In this document: one piece after another, positions 1-9,171 of the stretch | Numbering within the stretch: the first letter of the stretch is position 1 | Layout of the letters: every line of letters starts with the position of its first letter | Assembly (NCBI GenBank): GCA_938006335.1 | Contig: CALLMF010000035.1 | Span: forward strand, 90,482 to 154,481 | Source of the DNA: an uncultured Granulosicoccaceae bacterium | GTDB lineage: Bacteria; Pseudomonadota; Gammaproteobacteria; Granulosicoccales; Granulosicoccaceae | DNA length: 64,000 nucleotides | Direction of reading: 5' to 3' | The notes under the pieces: generated by a model | What the model saw: only the letters and a program-made list of their open reading frames with translations | What the model was told of the DNA's origin: nothing | Database searches by the model: none | Position numbers and translations under genes: made by a program

Positions 1-1045
1 ATCCGAGCAGCTCGATATTGTCCTGAAGCTCCGCAGGTTCGGACAGGTGGTCTGCCACGATGCGTGCTTCGGCACTGCCTGACTCGATGTTGGTGGCTTC
101 GGTCAGGTTCAAACCGTCAAACACCTGCCAATGCTCCTCTCTGGATGTTCGTCTGCAAGCGATGGACCCGACTTCACTGCAGCCGTAGATTTCGGTGAGT
201 TCGCCGCCACAGATCGACTCGATCTGATGTGCCGTGTCGCCATCGAGCGGCGCGGTCGCACTGAATAGTCGCTGCACGTCGGGTAATGAAGGCGCTGACG
301 CAAGCAGTGCTCGCAGATGCGCCGGCGTCGTGACAAGCGCACGCGGTGCGGGCATGTTTTCCAGCGCATCGGACACGTCCGCGGGAAACAGGGGTTGCCC
401 AACGACCACCGTGACCGGTGCTCGCATCGGCATCAGCACACTGAGCTCAAGGCCGTACATATGCTGCGGAGGCACCGTGGCAAGCAAGGTCAGTGCATCT
501 GTGGAGGCGCCGAACAAGGCGCGACGATTGATGGCTGTTCCATCGATCAGCATGCCCCAGGTTTTTTCGTTGGCACGGGGTAGACCCGTGGATCCGGACG
601 TGAACGAGATGGCAGCGACTGCGTTGCGGTGAGCAGACGGTCTACCGGCGCCGAAGTCCGTGGCACTTCCATGGCCTGGCAGATCGGTGATCCGTGAGGC
701 CACACGTGCATCAACGGCGGGATAACCGGAAATCGGGGGGATGCCGTCAGTGTCGTAGACAAGTCCGATACTGCTGTAGCGCGCGGCGAGCTCCTGAAGC
801 GTGTCCGGCTGCCGGTTGGGAGGCAACAGATTGACCTTGCCACTTGCAATGATTGCGCAGAAGGAAATCAGGAAGTGGTGTCTGTCCTCGCACAGATTCA
901 TCACGAACCGGGTATCTGGCAGTGCACGCGCCAGTGTCAGGACGCGGTGTTCGACCTCGGCGACGGTTGCTACCTGACCGGCGTCGATCAGGATCGGATC
1001 GTCAAGAGCCCGGTCAAAAAGAGCGACACCGTCCACAGGCGACAT
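1..1045 (-). CDS. AMP-forming acyl/aryl ligase, 3' end cut by window edge
   Basis: Translation from the ATG at 1045 gives about 348 residues open to the left edge. The adenylate-forming signature ISFTSGSTGLPRAN lies near residue 165, followed by an EIYGCSEVGS stretch typical of the acceptor-side A5 region. This marks an ANL-superfamily ligase that would activate a carboxylic acid as the acyl-adenylate and load it on CoA or an ACP. The start lies 21 bases after the stop of the ACP gene, so the two are co-transcribed. In aryl polyene clusters the equivalent gene (ApeH-like) activates the aromatic starter; that substrate is an inference here. A GTG immediately before the ATG is an alternative start. 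The C-terminal catalytic-lysine subdomain lies outside the window. Confidence 0.85.
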   Translation of the reverse strand, partial: MSPVDGVALFDRALDDPILIDAGQVATVAEVEHRVLTLARALPDTRFVMNLCEDRHHFLISFCAIIASGKVNLLPPNRQPDTLQELAARYSSIGLVYDTDGIPPISGYPAVDARVASRITDLPGHGSATDFGAGRPSAHRNAVAAISFTSGSTGLPRANEKTWGMLIDGTAINRRALFGASTDALTLLATVPPQHMYGLELSVLMPMRAPVTVVVGQPLFPADVSDALENMPAPRALVTTPAHLRALLASAPSLPDVQRLFSATAPLDGDTAHQIESICGGELTEIYGCSEVGSIACRRTSREEHWQVFDGLNLTEATNIESGSAEARIVADHLSEPAELQDNIELLG

Positions 1046-1066
1046 CACGGTAGAGACCCGGATGAT

Positions 1067-1375
1067 CTAGCTGTTGCCTGCGGCCATCACCGTAGGCGAT
1101 GCAGCCTCGGCCTGCCGATTGTCCGCGACGAAGGCGCTCAAGCTGCGCAAGGTGGTAAACGCCTCGCGGGTCGATGGGTCCTCCGCTTTCAGTTGCACGC
1201 CATAGCGTTGCGACACGGCGAGCGCGAGCTCGAGAGCATCGACAGAATCCAGTGCGAGCTCGCCATCAAACAGACCTTCCTCGGAATCGATGTCAGCCGG
1301 GGCCACATCCTCCAGATTCAGGGTCTCGACAAGTAGCTCGGCAACTTCCGACTCTAGCGGGCTTTGTGTACTCAC
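1067..1375 (-). CDS. acyl carrier protein (first of two)
   Basis: This 102-residue protein carries the motif LALDSVDALELA, in which the serine after Asp is the 4'-phosphopantetheine site. It would hold growing acyl chains for the ketosynthase and dehydratases of this cluster. I chose the GTG at 1375 (VSTQSPLESEV) because the open frame further upstream encodes low-complexity residues unlike an ACP. It lies immediately upstream of the AMP-ligase gene and diverges from the acyltransferase at 1460. It resembles ApeE/F-type ACPs in size and context, not housekeeping AcpP. Confidence 0.85.
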   Translation of the reverse strand: MSTQSPLESEVAELLVETLNLEDVAPADIDSEEGLFDGELALDSVDALELALAVSQRYGVQLKAEDPSTREAFTTLRSLSAFVADNRQAEAASPTVMAAGNS

Positions 1376-1459
1376 TGTTCTGGCAATCCTTGACTGTGAA
1401 CCGGTCCGCGTTTGTGCTCCCGTCCCCCGGGAGTGCGTAACCCATGCTGCGATGCTAGC
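1376..1459. promoter_or_regulatory. divergent control region with inverted repeats
   Basis: The gap separates the minus-strand ACP/ligase operon from the plus-strand acyltransferase operon, so it should hold both promoters. It contains a perfect 6-bp inverted repeat with a 5-base loop at 1417-1433 (arms CTCCCG and CGGGAG) and a 10-bp palindrome ATGCTAGCAT at 1452-1461. Either could bind a regulator. No convincing sigma-70 boxes were identified by eye. Confidence 0.4.
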
Positions 1460-2392
1460 ATGCAAGCCCCTGATTTCCATGGCCACACTGCCGGTTGCAT
1501 GTGCGTTTCGCCGTGGCCCATCGAAGGCCGCAGATTCCTGTCAATCGCATGGCGCACAATCGCCACGGGGCTCTCGTACGTCATTTTCGCGTGCGTTTGC
1601 GTTGTGGTCGCGCTGCTGTTTTTTGTCGTTTTTGCGATAGCGCCCGGCATTTCAGCTGAACGTCGCCAGCGAGCGGCTCGCTGGTGCATCGGCAGCCTGT
1701 CACGGTTTTTCATCAACTTCATGCGGGTCGTGCAGTTGATGAGATTGCGCGTGGAAAACCGGCACTTGCTCGACACATCGGGCGAGCTGATCGTCGCCAA
1801 CCACCCCTCGCTTATCGATGCACTTTTCGTCACCGCCTATGCGCCGCGATTGTGCTGTGTGGTGAAGCCCCCCTTGTTCAGTAACCCATGCACGGCCTAT
1901 CTGGTACGCGCGGCAGGCTATCTGCGAAGCGATAGCCCCACGCTGCTTGACGAAGCGGCCGCGACTGTCCGGGGCGGAGACAATCTGCTGTTGTTCCCCG
2001 AAGGCACGCGCAATACTGACGATACAACCCTGGCCTTCAAGCGCGGTGCCGCCTACGTGGCACTCGCCGCTCGGTGTCCCGTCAGACCGATGACGTTTGA
2101 CTACTACCCGCGAACCCTGCAAAAGGGCAGTCACTGGTACGACATTCCTGATCGCCGCGCGCTGGTCACGGTCAAGGTGTTGCCGAGTGTCAGTGCGGTC
2201 CGTCACGCCGATGCGGATATCCCGGTTACGCTGGCAGCGCGCAGATTCACTCAGGAACTGCGGGACATATTCGCGCGCGAAGCTCGCGGGTTTGCGCTGC
2301 ACGCAACCGCCACGCTGGACAGGGATGCAAGCACACGGGATGCACCGGGAGACGTTCCGGCCACCTCACCACACATGGACGACCGCACCTGA
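1460..2392 (+). CDS. 1-acylglycerol-3-phosphate-type acyltransferase (PlsC-like)
   Basis: This is a membrane-anchored LPLAT-family acyltransferase. After one strong hydrophobic segment near residues 38-60 come the acceptor motif NHPSLID (H-x4-D) and the FPEGTRN block, both diagnostic of the PlsC fold. It probably moves an acyl group from an ACP or CoA onto a glycerol or glycolipid acceptor at the inner membrane. Starts at 1412 (TTG) and 1499 (ATG) are also possible, and none has a good ribosome site. The stop overlaps the start of the next ACP gene by one base. Its operon with ACP, LolA-like and MMPL genes points to building and exporting a special lipid, as in APE clusters. Confidence 0.8.
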   Translation: MQAPDFHGHTAGCMCVSPWPIEGRRFLSIAWRTIATGLSYVIFACVCVVVALLFFVVFAIAPGISAERRQRAARWCIGSLSRFFINFMRVVQLMRLRVENRHLLDTSGELIVANHPSLIDALFVTAYAPRLCCVVKPPLFSNPCTAYLVRAAGYLRSDSPTLLDEAAATVRGGDNLLLFPEGTRNTDDTTLAFKRGAAYVALAARCPVRPMTFDYYPRTLQKGSHWYDIPDRRALVTVKVLPSVSAVRHADADIPVTLAARRFTQELRDIFAREARGFALHATATLDRDASTRDAPGDVPATSPHMDDRT

Positions 2393-2658
2393 TGAACGAA
2401 GCAGACCCCAAGCTGCAACTGCAGGCATCCGTTGCCGAGGCCATGGAGCGCCTGTTCGAAATCGAAGCCTCCGCCCTGGTGCCGGAAGCGCGGCTGTACG
2501 AGGACCTGGACATCGACAGCATTGATTCGGTCAACCTGATTATCGAACTGCGCCGTATCACCGGGCGCGACATTCCCGCGGAGCACTTCAGAGAAGCACG
2601 CACAGTTGGCGACGTCATGGGCATTCTCGACACCTTGTTGTTGAGCCAGCAGACGTGA
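2392..2658 (+). CDS. acyl carrier protein (second of two)
   Basis: The 88-residue ACP has the pantetheine-attachment motif DIDSIDSVNLI. It starts one base inside the stop of the acyltransferase gene and its own stop overlaps the GTG of the LolA-like gene (GTGA), so all three are translationally coupled. APE clusters also carry paired ACPs. The likely role is holding the polyene or fatty acyl chain during extension or transfer to the neighbouring acyltransferase. Confidence 0.88.
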   Translation: MNEADPKLQLQASVAEAMERLFEIEASALVPEARLYEDLDIDSIDSVNLIIELRRITGRDIPAEHFREARTVGDVMGILDTLLLSQQT

Positions 2659-3341
2659 AACACCGGCTTGTCGCGCGGTTGATGGCCGGCTGCAGTCTGT
2701 TCACGCTGGTTGCCGCTCACGCAACGACGCTCGATACCGAGCTCAAGAACCGTAGTTGGATGGCGACACAGGAGCGCTGGCCCTGCAACTACCACGGAGA
2801 ATTGACGCAACAACGCACGCTTTCCGGTGGAAGCCTGACCATCACATCTACCGGACGCTTCTGGCACGATTGCAAGCGTGGCCTGATCTGGTCCACAAGC
2901 ACGCCCGTTGTCGATGCTCGCGTGTATACCAATGCCGGCAACGATGTCCTGTTGAGCCGACGCGGCGACGCCCGAGCGCTGGACAGCCTTGCAGACCGAT
3001 ACATGGGGTCCTTGTTGAGATCGGTCTTTGCAGGTCGGCACGACGCGCTCGCCGCCGACTTCAGTGTCGGCGAAGTCACCAGCGACGGCGTCGAGCTGCT
3101 ACCACGTGATCCGCGCGTCGCCGCACAGATCAGGTCATTGACGCTGGGCGGAGACGCCGAACAAGCCTGGGTGACGATGGAGCCGGTCGACACAGCGGGG
3201 GACCATGTGCACATAGTCCTTGACAGTTTCTCAGCCGATGATGGATCGCGCGCGGCGTGTGAAGCATGGATCACGACACCGGAGAACGCCTGCGACGCAC
3301 TGCGCTCACCCTTGCGATATCTGGAGCGTGACAGCAACTGA
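2655..3341 (+). CDS. LolA-like periplasmic lipid/lipoprotein carrier
   Basis: The 228-residue protein begins at a GTG coupled to the ACP stop. It has a cleavable-type signal peptide (hydrophobic core near residues 9-20, likely cut after AHA). The mature part has the length and beta-rich composition of a LolA half-barrel, including a WHDCKRGLIW segment. APE clusters encode such a carrier (ApeL) next to an MMPL exporter, and the same arrangement occurs here. It is inferred to ferry the lipid product across the periplasm. Assignment to the family rests on context plus overall pattern more than on a strict motif. Confidence 0.7.
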   Translation: MKHRLVARLMAGCSLFTLVAAHATTLDTELKNRSWMATQERWPCNYHGELTQQRTLSGGSLTITSTGRFWHDCKRGLIWSTSTPVVDARVYTNAGNDVLLSRRGDARALDSLADRYMGSLLRSVFAGRHDALAADFSVGEVTSDGVELLPRDPRVAAQIRSLTLGGDAEQAWVTMEPVDTAGDHVHIVLDSFSADDGSRAACEAWITTPENACDALRSPLRYLERDSN

Positions 3342-5664
3342 TCCAACAACGTTGCAGCGCCTGACAAGCATGGCGTTCACCACATTGCTGGCAACCTTGC
3401 TGGCGGGTGTGGTGTGGCTGGTCGGTCCTGGGGAAATCAGCATCGATACCCGCCTGGCAGATCTGGTGCCGGCCGAGGTCTCGGGCATTGACTCTGCGCT
3501 CGCCAATGGGCTGGTTGGCGATGCGCGTGATGCAGCATCACGAGTGATCACCCTCTACCTCGAAGCCGACGACCCGACAGCGCTCGACGCAGCCGTCGAC
3601 GCGGTGACCCACGAGATTGACCGCATCGACGGCCTGTCCGTGCAGGATCCACTCACCATTGCCTCACAGTTGTTCCAGCGGCTAGCACCTCACCGCTTCT
3701 CCTTGTTGCCTGAAGAAGATCGCCTCGCGCTGCAGGCTGACGACCAGGCACAGCTGGTGGACGCTGCCGTGTCAGAGCTGGTCGCACCGGGAATGACCCC
3801 ACGCCCACTCGAGATCAGTGAAGACCCGACCAATCTGATGGGCCGTTGGATGTTGTCGCGCCTGGGCGGTGCAGACAAAGGCACCCGCACACGGCCTTCG
3901 ATACAGATTGACGCAGCGCTGGATGCGGGAATCAGCAACAGGGATGCCGTGGTGCAAGAGTGGCTTGATGCGGTGGCAGCCGTGACTCAGGCGCATGCCG
4001 ATGTTGAATTCCTGCAGACCGGCGCGCCCTTGTTTGCACACGAAGCCGCGCAGCGCTCGCGCGCAGATATCAATCTGATATCGATCGGATCACTGGTCGG
4101 GCTGGCCGTACTCTTGTTACCGGTGTTTCGCTCGCCGTTGCCATTGCTGATTCCGGCGATATCCATCGCTGTCGGGGCGGCTACCGGTTTCATGCTCGTG
4201 GCGCTGTTGCAACCGTCGGTGCATGTGTTGACGTTGGTCTTCGGCGCGAGCCTCATCGGGATCGCGATCGATTACTCGATTCATGGCTACGTGCATCTGC
4301 ATGCAGCGCAAACACGCGACAAGGCCGCATCGACCTTGTATCGCCCGTTGCTGCTCGGTTTGATGACAAGCGCGGTCGGCTATGGCTCGCTTGCGTTTTC
4401 AGGCATTCCCGCGATGTCGAGTGTGGCCTTGTTTTCCGTAGGCGGACTCGTTGGCGCATGGCTCACTGTGGTCAGCCTGTTGCCACTGTCGGCGCGATTC
4501 TCGAGCGGCGTTCACGGTGGATGGGTCGAGCGGGTCGCGACGTGGCTATCTCGCGGCGGTGTGGCCCTGGCGCAGCGGAAGGTGTGGCTGAGTGCGGCAC
4601 TACTGGCTTGCATTGCCATCGCCGCATTTGGCACGCGTACCGACGACAGTCCGCGTCGTTTGATCACGCTGTCACCCGCGCTGGTGGCAGACGCGCAAGC
4701 GATTGCCGAGCGCTCGACGCGTCAGGGCCGCACCGAATTGATCGTGGTCACGGCAGATAGTCCGCAATCGGTGTTCGAGAGTCTCGACGCACTCGACGCA
4801 GCACTGGAAGTCCACGCACCCGACATCGACATGAGCAGCGTTGCGGACTGGCTGCCATCGCCGGAACAACAAGGAACGAACCGGACGTACTCCAATGCAT
4901 TGCTCGCCGACAATGGCGCGGTTGCCGACGTGCTCACGACCATTGGCGCCGTTCCTGTCTTGCCGCTACTCAGTGGCCTGCGCGACGTGCGTGACGCGGA
5001 CGATCAGCATCCGCTCGACATGGCTGCGCTGTTTTCCGATTCCGAACTGTCGCTACCGCCACTCATGGCAGCCGACGCCACCCACCACGCCGCAATCGCA
5101 TTGCCCACCGGGCAGGGCGACAGCGCATCGTTGCGCGCCGCAGCCGCAAGAGTAGCGGGTGTCCACGTGCTGGATGCGGTAGTCGACGCCGACAGGGCGC
5201 TGGCAAAACAGCGCCATGCAACGCTGCGGGTACTCGTGCTGGGGCTGGTCGGCATCGGCATCCTGTTGTTGTTGGCTTACCGTAACGTGCGAGCGCTCGG
5301 GCTCTTGTGCGTGCCCGTGGGCGCGATGCTCGGCACCGTGACCGTGCTCGCCTGCCTCGGTGTTCCGTTGACGCTGTTTCACGCTGTCGGGCTGTTTCTG
5401 GTGCTGGGCCTGGGTATGGACTACGTGATATTCCTGCGTGAGCTGGACCACGAAGCGCCTGCCACCACGCGGCTTGCCGTGGTGTTGTCAGCCGCAACAA
5501 GCCTTGTATCCTTTGGTCTGCTTGCTGCGAGCAGCATTCCTGTGGCACGGTTCTTCGGGCAGACGGTATTCATCGGGAATACGCTGAACCTCATATTGAG
5601 TTTTGTCATGGTCGCCCTGCTGCACAACGGCCGCAGCTTATCTGTCGAACCTGCACATGGCTGA
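3328..5664 (+). CDS. MMPL/RND-superfamily exporter
   Basis: About 778 residues with two RND halves: a TM helix at the N terminus, a large periplasmic loop (about residues 35-250), a block of roughly five TM helices containing FGASLIGIAIDYSIH, a second loop, and a second block ending in GLGMDYVIFLREL. The Asp residues in the two DYS/DYV helices are the expected proton-relay positions. The protein should use proton motive force to move the cluster's lipid product out of the inner membrane, partnering the LolA-like protein just upstream. The start is uncertain: GTG 3328 overlaps the LolA-like gene by 14 bases and ATG 3370 is the alternative. The stop overlaps the flavoprotein start by 8 bases. 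Confidence 0.85.
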   Translation: MTATDPTTLQRLTSMAFTTLLATLLAGVVWLVGPGEISIDTRLADLVPAEVSGIDSALANGLVGDARDAASRVITLYLEADDPTALDAAVDAVTHEIDRIDGLSVQDPLTIASQLFQRLAPHRFSLLPEEDRLALQADDQAQLVDAAVSELVAPGMTPRPLEISEDPTNLMGRWMLSRLGGADKGTRTRPSIQIDAALDAGISNRDAVVQEWLDAVAAVTQAHADVEFLQTGAPLFAHEAAQRSRADINLISIGSLVGLAVLLLPVFRSPLPLLIPAISIAVGAATGFMLVALLQPSVHVLTLVFGASLIGIAIDYSIHGYVHLHAAQTRDKAASTLYRPLLLGLMTSAVGYGSLAFSGIPAMSSVALFSVGGLVGAWLTVVSLLPLSARFSSGVHGGWVERVATWLSRGGVALAQRKVWLSAALLACIAIAAFGTRTDDSPRRLITLSPALVADAQAIAERSTRQGRTELIVVTADSPQSVFESLDALDAALEVHAPDIDMSSVADWLPSPEQQGTNRTYSNALLADNGAVADVLTTIGAVPVLPLLSGLRDVRDADDQHPLDMAALFSDSELSLPPLMAADATHHAAIALPTGQGDSASLRAAAARVAGVHVLDAVVDADRALAKQRHATLRVLVLGLVGIGILLLLAYRNVRALGLLCVPVGAMLGTVTVLACLGVPLTLFHAVGLFLVLGLGMDYVIFLRELDHEAPATTRLAVVLSAATSLVSFGLLAASSIPVARFFGQTVFIGNTLNLILSFVMVALLHNGRSLSVEPAHG

Positions 5665-7033
5665 ACGCCATTCAACAGACCGTGTATCCACCTCTCGGAC
5701 CGTCGCGATCGTCGGCGCAGGCCCCTGCGGAAGTGCGCTCGCCATTCGGCTGCGTCAACGTGATGTGCCGGTCGTGTTGATTGACAGCGACAAGCGTCCG
5801 CCACTGCTCGTTGGCGAGTCGTTGATTCCCGCCGCCATACCCCACCTCGATGCCCTCGGTGTACTTGATGACATCAAGCGCATCGGCGTGCACAAACCGG
5901 GCGCCAGCTTGCTGCACACGCGTGGCGAGCGGGTGGACTTTCAGTTCCGTGATTTTGGCAAGCATGCTCCAGACTACGCCTTGAACGTTCCGCGGCCTGC
6001 GTTCGATGAGGTTCTCACGCGACGTGCGTGCGCACTCGGCGTGAGGCGCGTGCGCACGCGCGCCCGATTGCAGCGAGGCGTCGAGCGTGAGCTCGAACTC
6101 GATGAAGCCACGCTGGAGGTCGCGGGGCTGAGCTCACAGCCGGGCTTGATTGTCGACGCGACCGGCAGAGCGCGGGCAGCCTCCCGCACGCTCGGTCTGT
6201 CGACCCAGCGCGGCGGCAGGGATGACGTTGCGTGTTTTGCGCACTTCAGTGGCGCACGTTGCCCGGAACTGAGCGATGGGCGCATCCTGATCTCGGTGCT
6301 CGAACGCGGTTGGTCGTGGTGCATCCCACTGCCCGGACGGGTGTCGGTCGGCGTGGTCATACCCCGGGCGGAGCTTGCCAGTGCGGGCGGCAAGGCCGAG
6401 ACCTTGCTCGTCAACCGCATTGCCGCGGAACCGATACTCCGGGAACGGCTCAAGGGCGCCAGTCGAGTCACCGATGTCATGCGCTATGAGCATTACCAGC
6501 TGGTCGGCGAACGCGCCACAGGGCGCGGTTGGGCGGCAGTGGGTGATGCCTTCGGGTTCGTGGATCCGATGCTCTCACCGGGCGTGTTCATGGCACTGGA
6601 AAGTGCCAGCCTGCTGGCACCGCGCATCCGTGCCTCCGCCGGTACGCGCGGCGTGCAAGTCATCGATACCGCAGGCTATGAAGCGCGTCTGCGCTCGTGG
6701 TTTTCAAGCTGGAGCGACGTGATCGATACGTTCTACGACGGACGCATGCTGGCACTTCAGAAGGCAGCCCGCACGCGTGCGGTCGATGCCGGCCCTGTCT
6801 CCGTTCACCGCGTCGCTGAGGCCTTTACCCGGCGCGCCATTGCCCAATTGGTGTCCGGAGCAAATACCCGATCGCGAGTCTCTCGCGGTGTGTTGGCCCA
6901 CAGTTGTCAGCATCTTCTGGAAGGCGCCGGCGTCGGTGAACGTGCCATCGACTTTGCCGTCAAGGGTCAGAGCGCGCCCTTCAAGGAAATCAAGTGGGTT
7001 GGGAACGGCGCCACGCCCGTTCCGTTCGGCTGA
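5657..7033 (+). CDS. FAD-dependent oxidoreductase with flavin-halogenase motifs
   Basis: A 458-residue flavoprotein. The FAD-binding GAGPCG lies at residues 20-25, GWSWCIP at residues 218-224 matches the WxWxIP signature of flavin-dependent halogenases, HKPGA at residues 79-83 places a lysine where the halogenases keep the catalytic Lys, and GDAFGFVDPMLSPG is the second FAD contact. The family therefore lies near tryptophan/phenol halogenases and related geranylgeranyl-reductase-like flavoproteins. Xanthomonadin pigments are brominated aryl polyenes, so halogenation of the aromatic head group is an attractive role. A non-halogenating oxidoreductase cannot be excluded. The start is inside the exporter's last codons. 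The 3' end overlaps the opposing cupin gene by 44 bases. Confidence 0.75.
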   Translation: MAERHSTDRVSTSRTVAIVGAGPCGSALAIRLRQRDVPVVLIDSDKRPPLLVGESLIPAAIPHLDALGVLDDIKRIGVHKPGASLLHTRGERVDFQFRDFGKHAPDYALNVPRPAFDEVLTRRACALGVRRVRTRARLQRGVERELELDEATLEVAGLSSQPGLIVDATGRARAASRTLGLSTQRGGRDDVACFAHFSGARCPELSDGRILISVLERGWSWCIPLPGRVSVGVVIPRAELASAGGKAETLLVNRIAAEPILRERLKGASRVTDVMRYEHYQLVGERATGRGWAAVGDAFGFVDPMLSPGVFMALESASLLAPRIRASAGTRGVQVIDTAGYEARLRSWFSSWSDVIDTFYDGRMLALQKAARTRAVDAGPVSVHRVAEAFTRRAIAQLVSGANTRSRVSRGVLAHSCQHLLEGAGVGERAIDFAVKGQSAPFKEIKWVGNGATPVPFG

Positions 7034-7952
7034 TTGCCAGCGCCTCGTTGCGCGCGTTCCATCGCTCACCGAGGAATCGCCGGCCCAGGCTGTCGATGAT
7101 CCGGGTTCCGAATATGTTGCGTGCGATTCTCGCCACGTTCGCCGGATGCTTCCCCCAGGCACGCAGCGAAATGGAAAAACCGATGTCGTCATACACGACG
7201 AAATGCCACCAACCCGAAGGGATGTAGAGCACATCGCCATGCTCGAGCGTGGCGAGCTGGCCGTCCAGACCCGCCAGGGCCGGGAAGCGCTGCAAGTCCG
7301 GCTCGGCAAAATCGACATCGAACAGGCTGGAGAACGAGTAGGGCACGCGGTACATGAATCGCGTTTGCTCGGGAGGAATCAAGAGCACGCGCTTGCGCCC
7401 GCCAAAGTGACACAACAAGTTCTGCGCAAGGTCGATGTCGAAGTGCATCTGCACGCGCGCACCGCGCCCGCCGACAAACAGCACAGGCAGTCGCTTGAAC
7501 AGTTTGAGGCCAACGTCCGGCCAGCGAATATCGTCGGCGAGCTCCGGTGCGTTGGCCAACAGGTGGTAGAAGAACATGCGCAGATCCTTCTCACCGTTTT
7601 CAAGCCGATCGAGATACTCACCGAAGGTCAGGATGGTCGCGGCGGCATGTTGGTGTTGGCGGTCGCGAGCGGGCTGGCTGTCGTAGACCGGCACCTCGCG
7701 ATCACCGGCCACCTTCTTGAGATACTCGGTCGACCACTGATACGCCGGCCAGTCTCGAGTGAGTTCGGTGAATACCACGGGACGCGAGCTCGCTACGTGG
7801 TCGCGACGAAAAACGTCTGCTGGGAGCGTACCGACGCGCGGCACCGGAGTCCCTGCCAGGCTGCGTAGACCGGGTAGATCGTCGTATTCGCTACCTCGGT
7901 CGCTGGCGCTAGCCTCACGACACGTGGCCTCGGGCGTTGACGCCTCAGGCAC
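6990..7952 (-). CDS. JmjC/cupin-like Fe(II)/2-oxoglutarate oxygenase
   Basis: The 320-residue protein has the cupin-8/FIH-type metal triad: HFD inside MHFDIDLAQN, and a distal His in PSGWWHFVVYD. A GDVLYIP turn comes just before the distal His, as in JmjC proteins. The predicted reaction is 2-oxoglutarate-dependent hydroxylation. In this cluster a small-molecule or acyl substrate is more likely than protein, but that is inference. It starts with GTG at 7952, overlapping the ketosynthase stop by 8 bases, and is the last gene of the minus-strand operon that begins at 12539. Confidence 0.75.
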   Translation of the reverse strand: MPEASTPEATCREASASDRGSEYDDLPGLRSLAGTPVPRVGTLPADVFRRDHVASSRPVVFTELTRDWPAYQWSTEYLKKVAGDREVPVYDSQPARDRQHQHAAATILTFGEYLDRLENGEKDLRMFFYHLLANAPELADDIRWPDVGLKLFKRLPVLFVGGRGARVQMHFDIDLAQNLLCHFGGRKRVLLIPPEQTRFMYRVPYSFSSLFDVDFAEPDLQRFPALAGLDGQLATLEHGDVLYIPSGWWHFVVYDDIGFSISLRAWGKHPANVARIARNIFGTRIIDSLGRRFLGERWNARNEALAISRTERAWRRSQPT

Positions 7953-9171
7953 CGGTCAGTACCAGAGATGTATTGACGCCGCCGAATGCAAAGTTGTTAC
8001 TGACCATGATGTCCGCCTGTTGATGACGACCGCTACCAGTCACAAAATCGAGACTGCCACAGGCCGGGTCTACAGTGGTGAGATTGAGGGTAGGTGCAAG
8101 CCATCCATCCCGGATCATGTTAAGACTGCACCATGCCTCGAAGGCACCGCAAGCCCCCAGCGTGTGCCCGGTATGGCCCTTGAGCGACATGACCGGGGTG
8201 TTCTGGCCAAACACGGCCTCGGTAGCGACCCCTTCGGCCACATCCCCAAACTCGGTCGACGTGGCGTGAGCATTCACCGCGCCGGCATCGCTCGCGTTAA
8301 TTCCAGCCACGGCCAGTGCTTTTTCCATGACCACCTGAACGGTTTCCGGACGCGGGCGGACGACATGCGCGCCGTCGCTGTTGGTGGCAAAACCGATGAT
8401 CTCGCCGAGAATGTCCGCCCCGCGGGCCTCCGCGTGCTCAAGAGACTCGAGGATCAGCGTGCAGGCGCCTTCGCCGAGCACCAGGCCGTCACGACCTTGG
8501 TCGAATGGCCGCGACGCCGCGGACGGGTCGTCGTTGCGCCGCGACGCGGCGAGCATCGTGTCGAATGTTGCCGCCTGCGTGGGGCATAGTTCTTCTGCAC
8601 CGCCGGCGATCATCACGGTCTGGCGACCGTCCCGTATGGCTTCGAACGCATAGCCGATGCCCTGACTGCCCGCCGTGCACGCCGTACTGGTCGTGATCAT
8701 GCGTCCGGTAATGCCAAAGCGGATACCAATATTCACCGCGGCCGTGTGACTCATCATTCGCAGGTACGTCGTGGTGTTCATGCGTTCTGCTGAACCGCGT
8801 TCGAGCAACGCGAAGAATTCCATGGCGGCGGCACTGCTGCCAGTGGCAGATCCAAACGCAATACCGGTGTCCCCGGAGCTCAACTGCGGGTCGTTGATCA
8901 GACCCGCGTCCTCCAGGGCCTGTTCGGTCGCAAATACCGCGAACTCGGCCACGCGACCCATGCTGCGCCGGCGCCGGCGCGAGTAGCTGGCCGGCAAGGC
9001 AAAGCCGTCTATCGGTGCTGCCACGCGGGTCTTCATGGTCTCGTAGCGCTCCCACTCCGGCATGTAACGCGCACCCGACACGCCATGTTCCAGCGCATGT
9101 CGTACGCCCGTCCATTCACCACCCAGCGCGCTGACGACACCGGCGCCGGTTACTACTACTCGGGTACTCAC
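7945..9171 (-). CDS. beta-ketoacyl-ACP synthase (KAS II/ApeO-like)
   Basis: A 408-residue ketosynthase whose GTG start at 9171 overlaps the dehydratase stop (GTGA). The catalytic triad is visible: Cys165 in TACTAGSQG, His in NAHATSTEFGD and His in LKGHTGHTLGACG. It condenses acyl-ACP with malonyl-ACP. The absence of ketoreductase in the window means either housekeeping FabG or a gene beyond the left edge completes the cycle. The close spacing with two dehydratases fits unsaturated (polyene) chain building, as in APE biosynthesis. Confidence 0.92.
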   Translation of the reverse strand: MSTRVVVTGAGVVSALGGEWTGVRHALEHGVSGARYMPEWERYETMKTRVAAPIDGFALPASYSRRRRRSMGRVAEFAVFATEQALEDAGLINDPQLSSGDTGIAFGSATGSSAAAMEFFALLERGSAERMNTTTYLRMMSHTAAVNIGIRFGITGRMITTSTACTAGSQGIGYAFEAIRDGRQTVMIAGGAEELCPTQAATFDTMLAASRRNDDPSAASRPFDQGRDGLVLGEGACTLILESLEHAEARGADILGEIIGFATNSDGAHVVRPRPETVQVVMEKALAVAGINASDAGAVNAHATSTEFGDVAEGVATEAVFGQNTPVMSLKGHTGHTLGACGAFEAWCSLNMIRDGWLAPTLNLTTVDPACGSLDFVTGSGRHQQADIMVSNNFAFGGVNTSLVLTGA

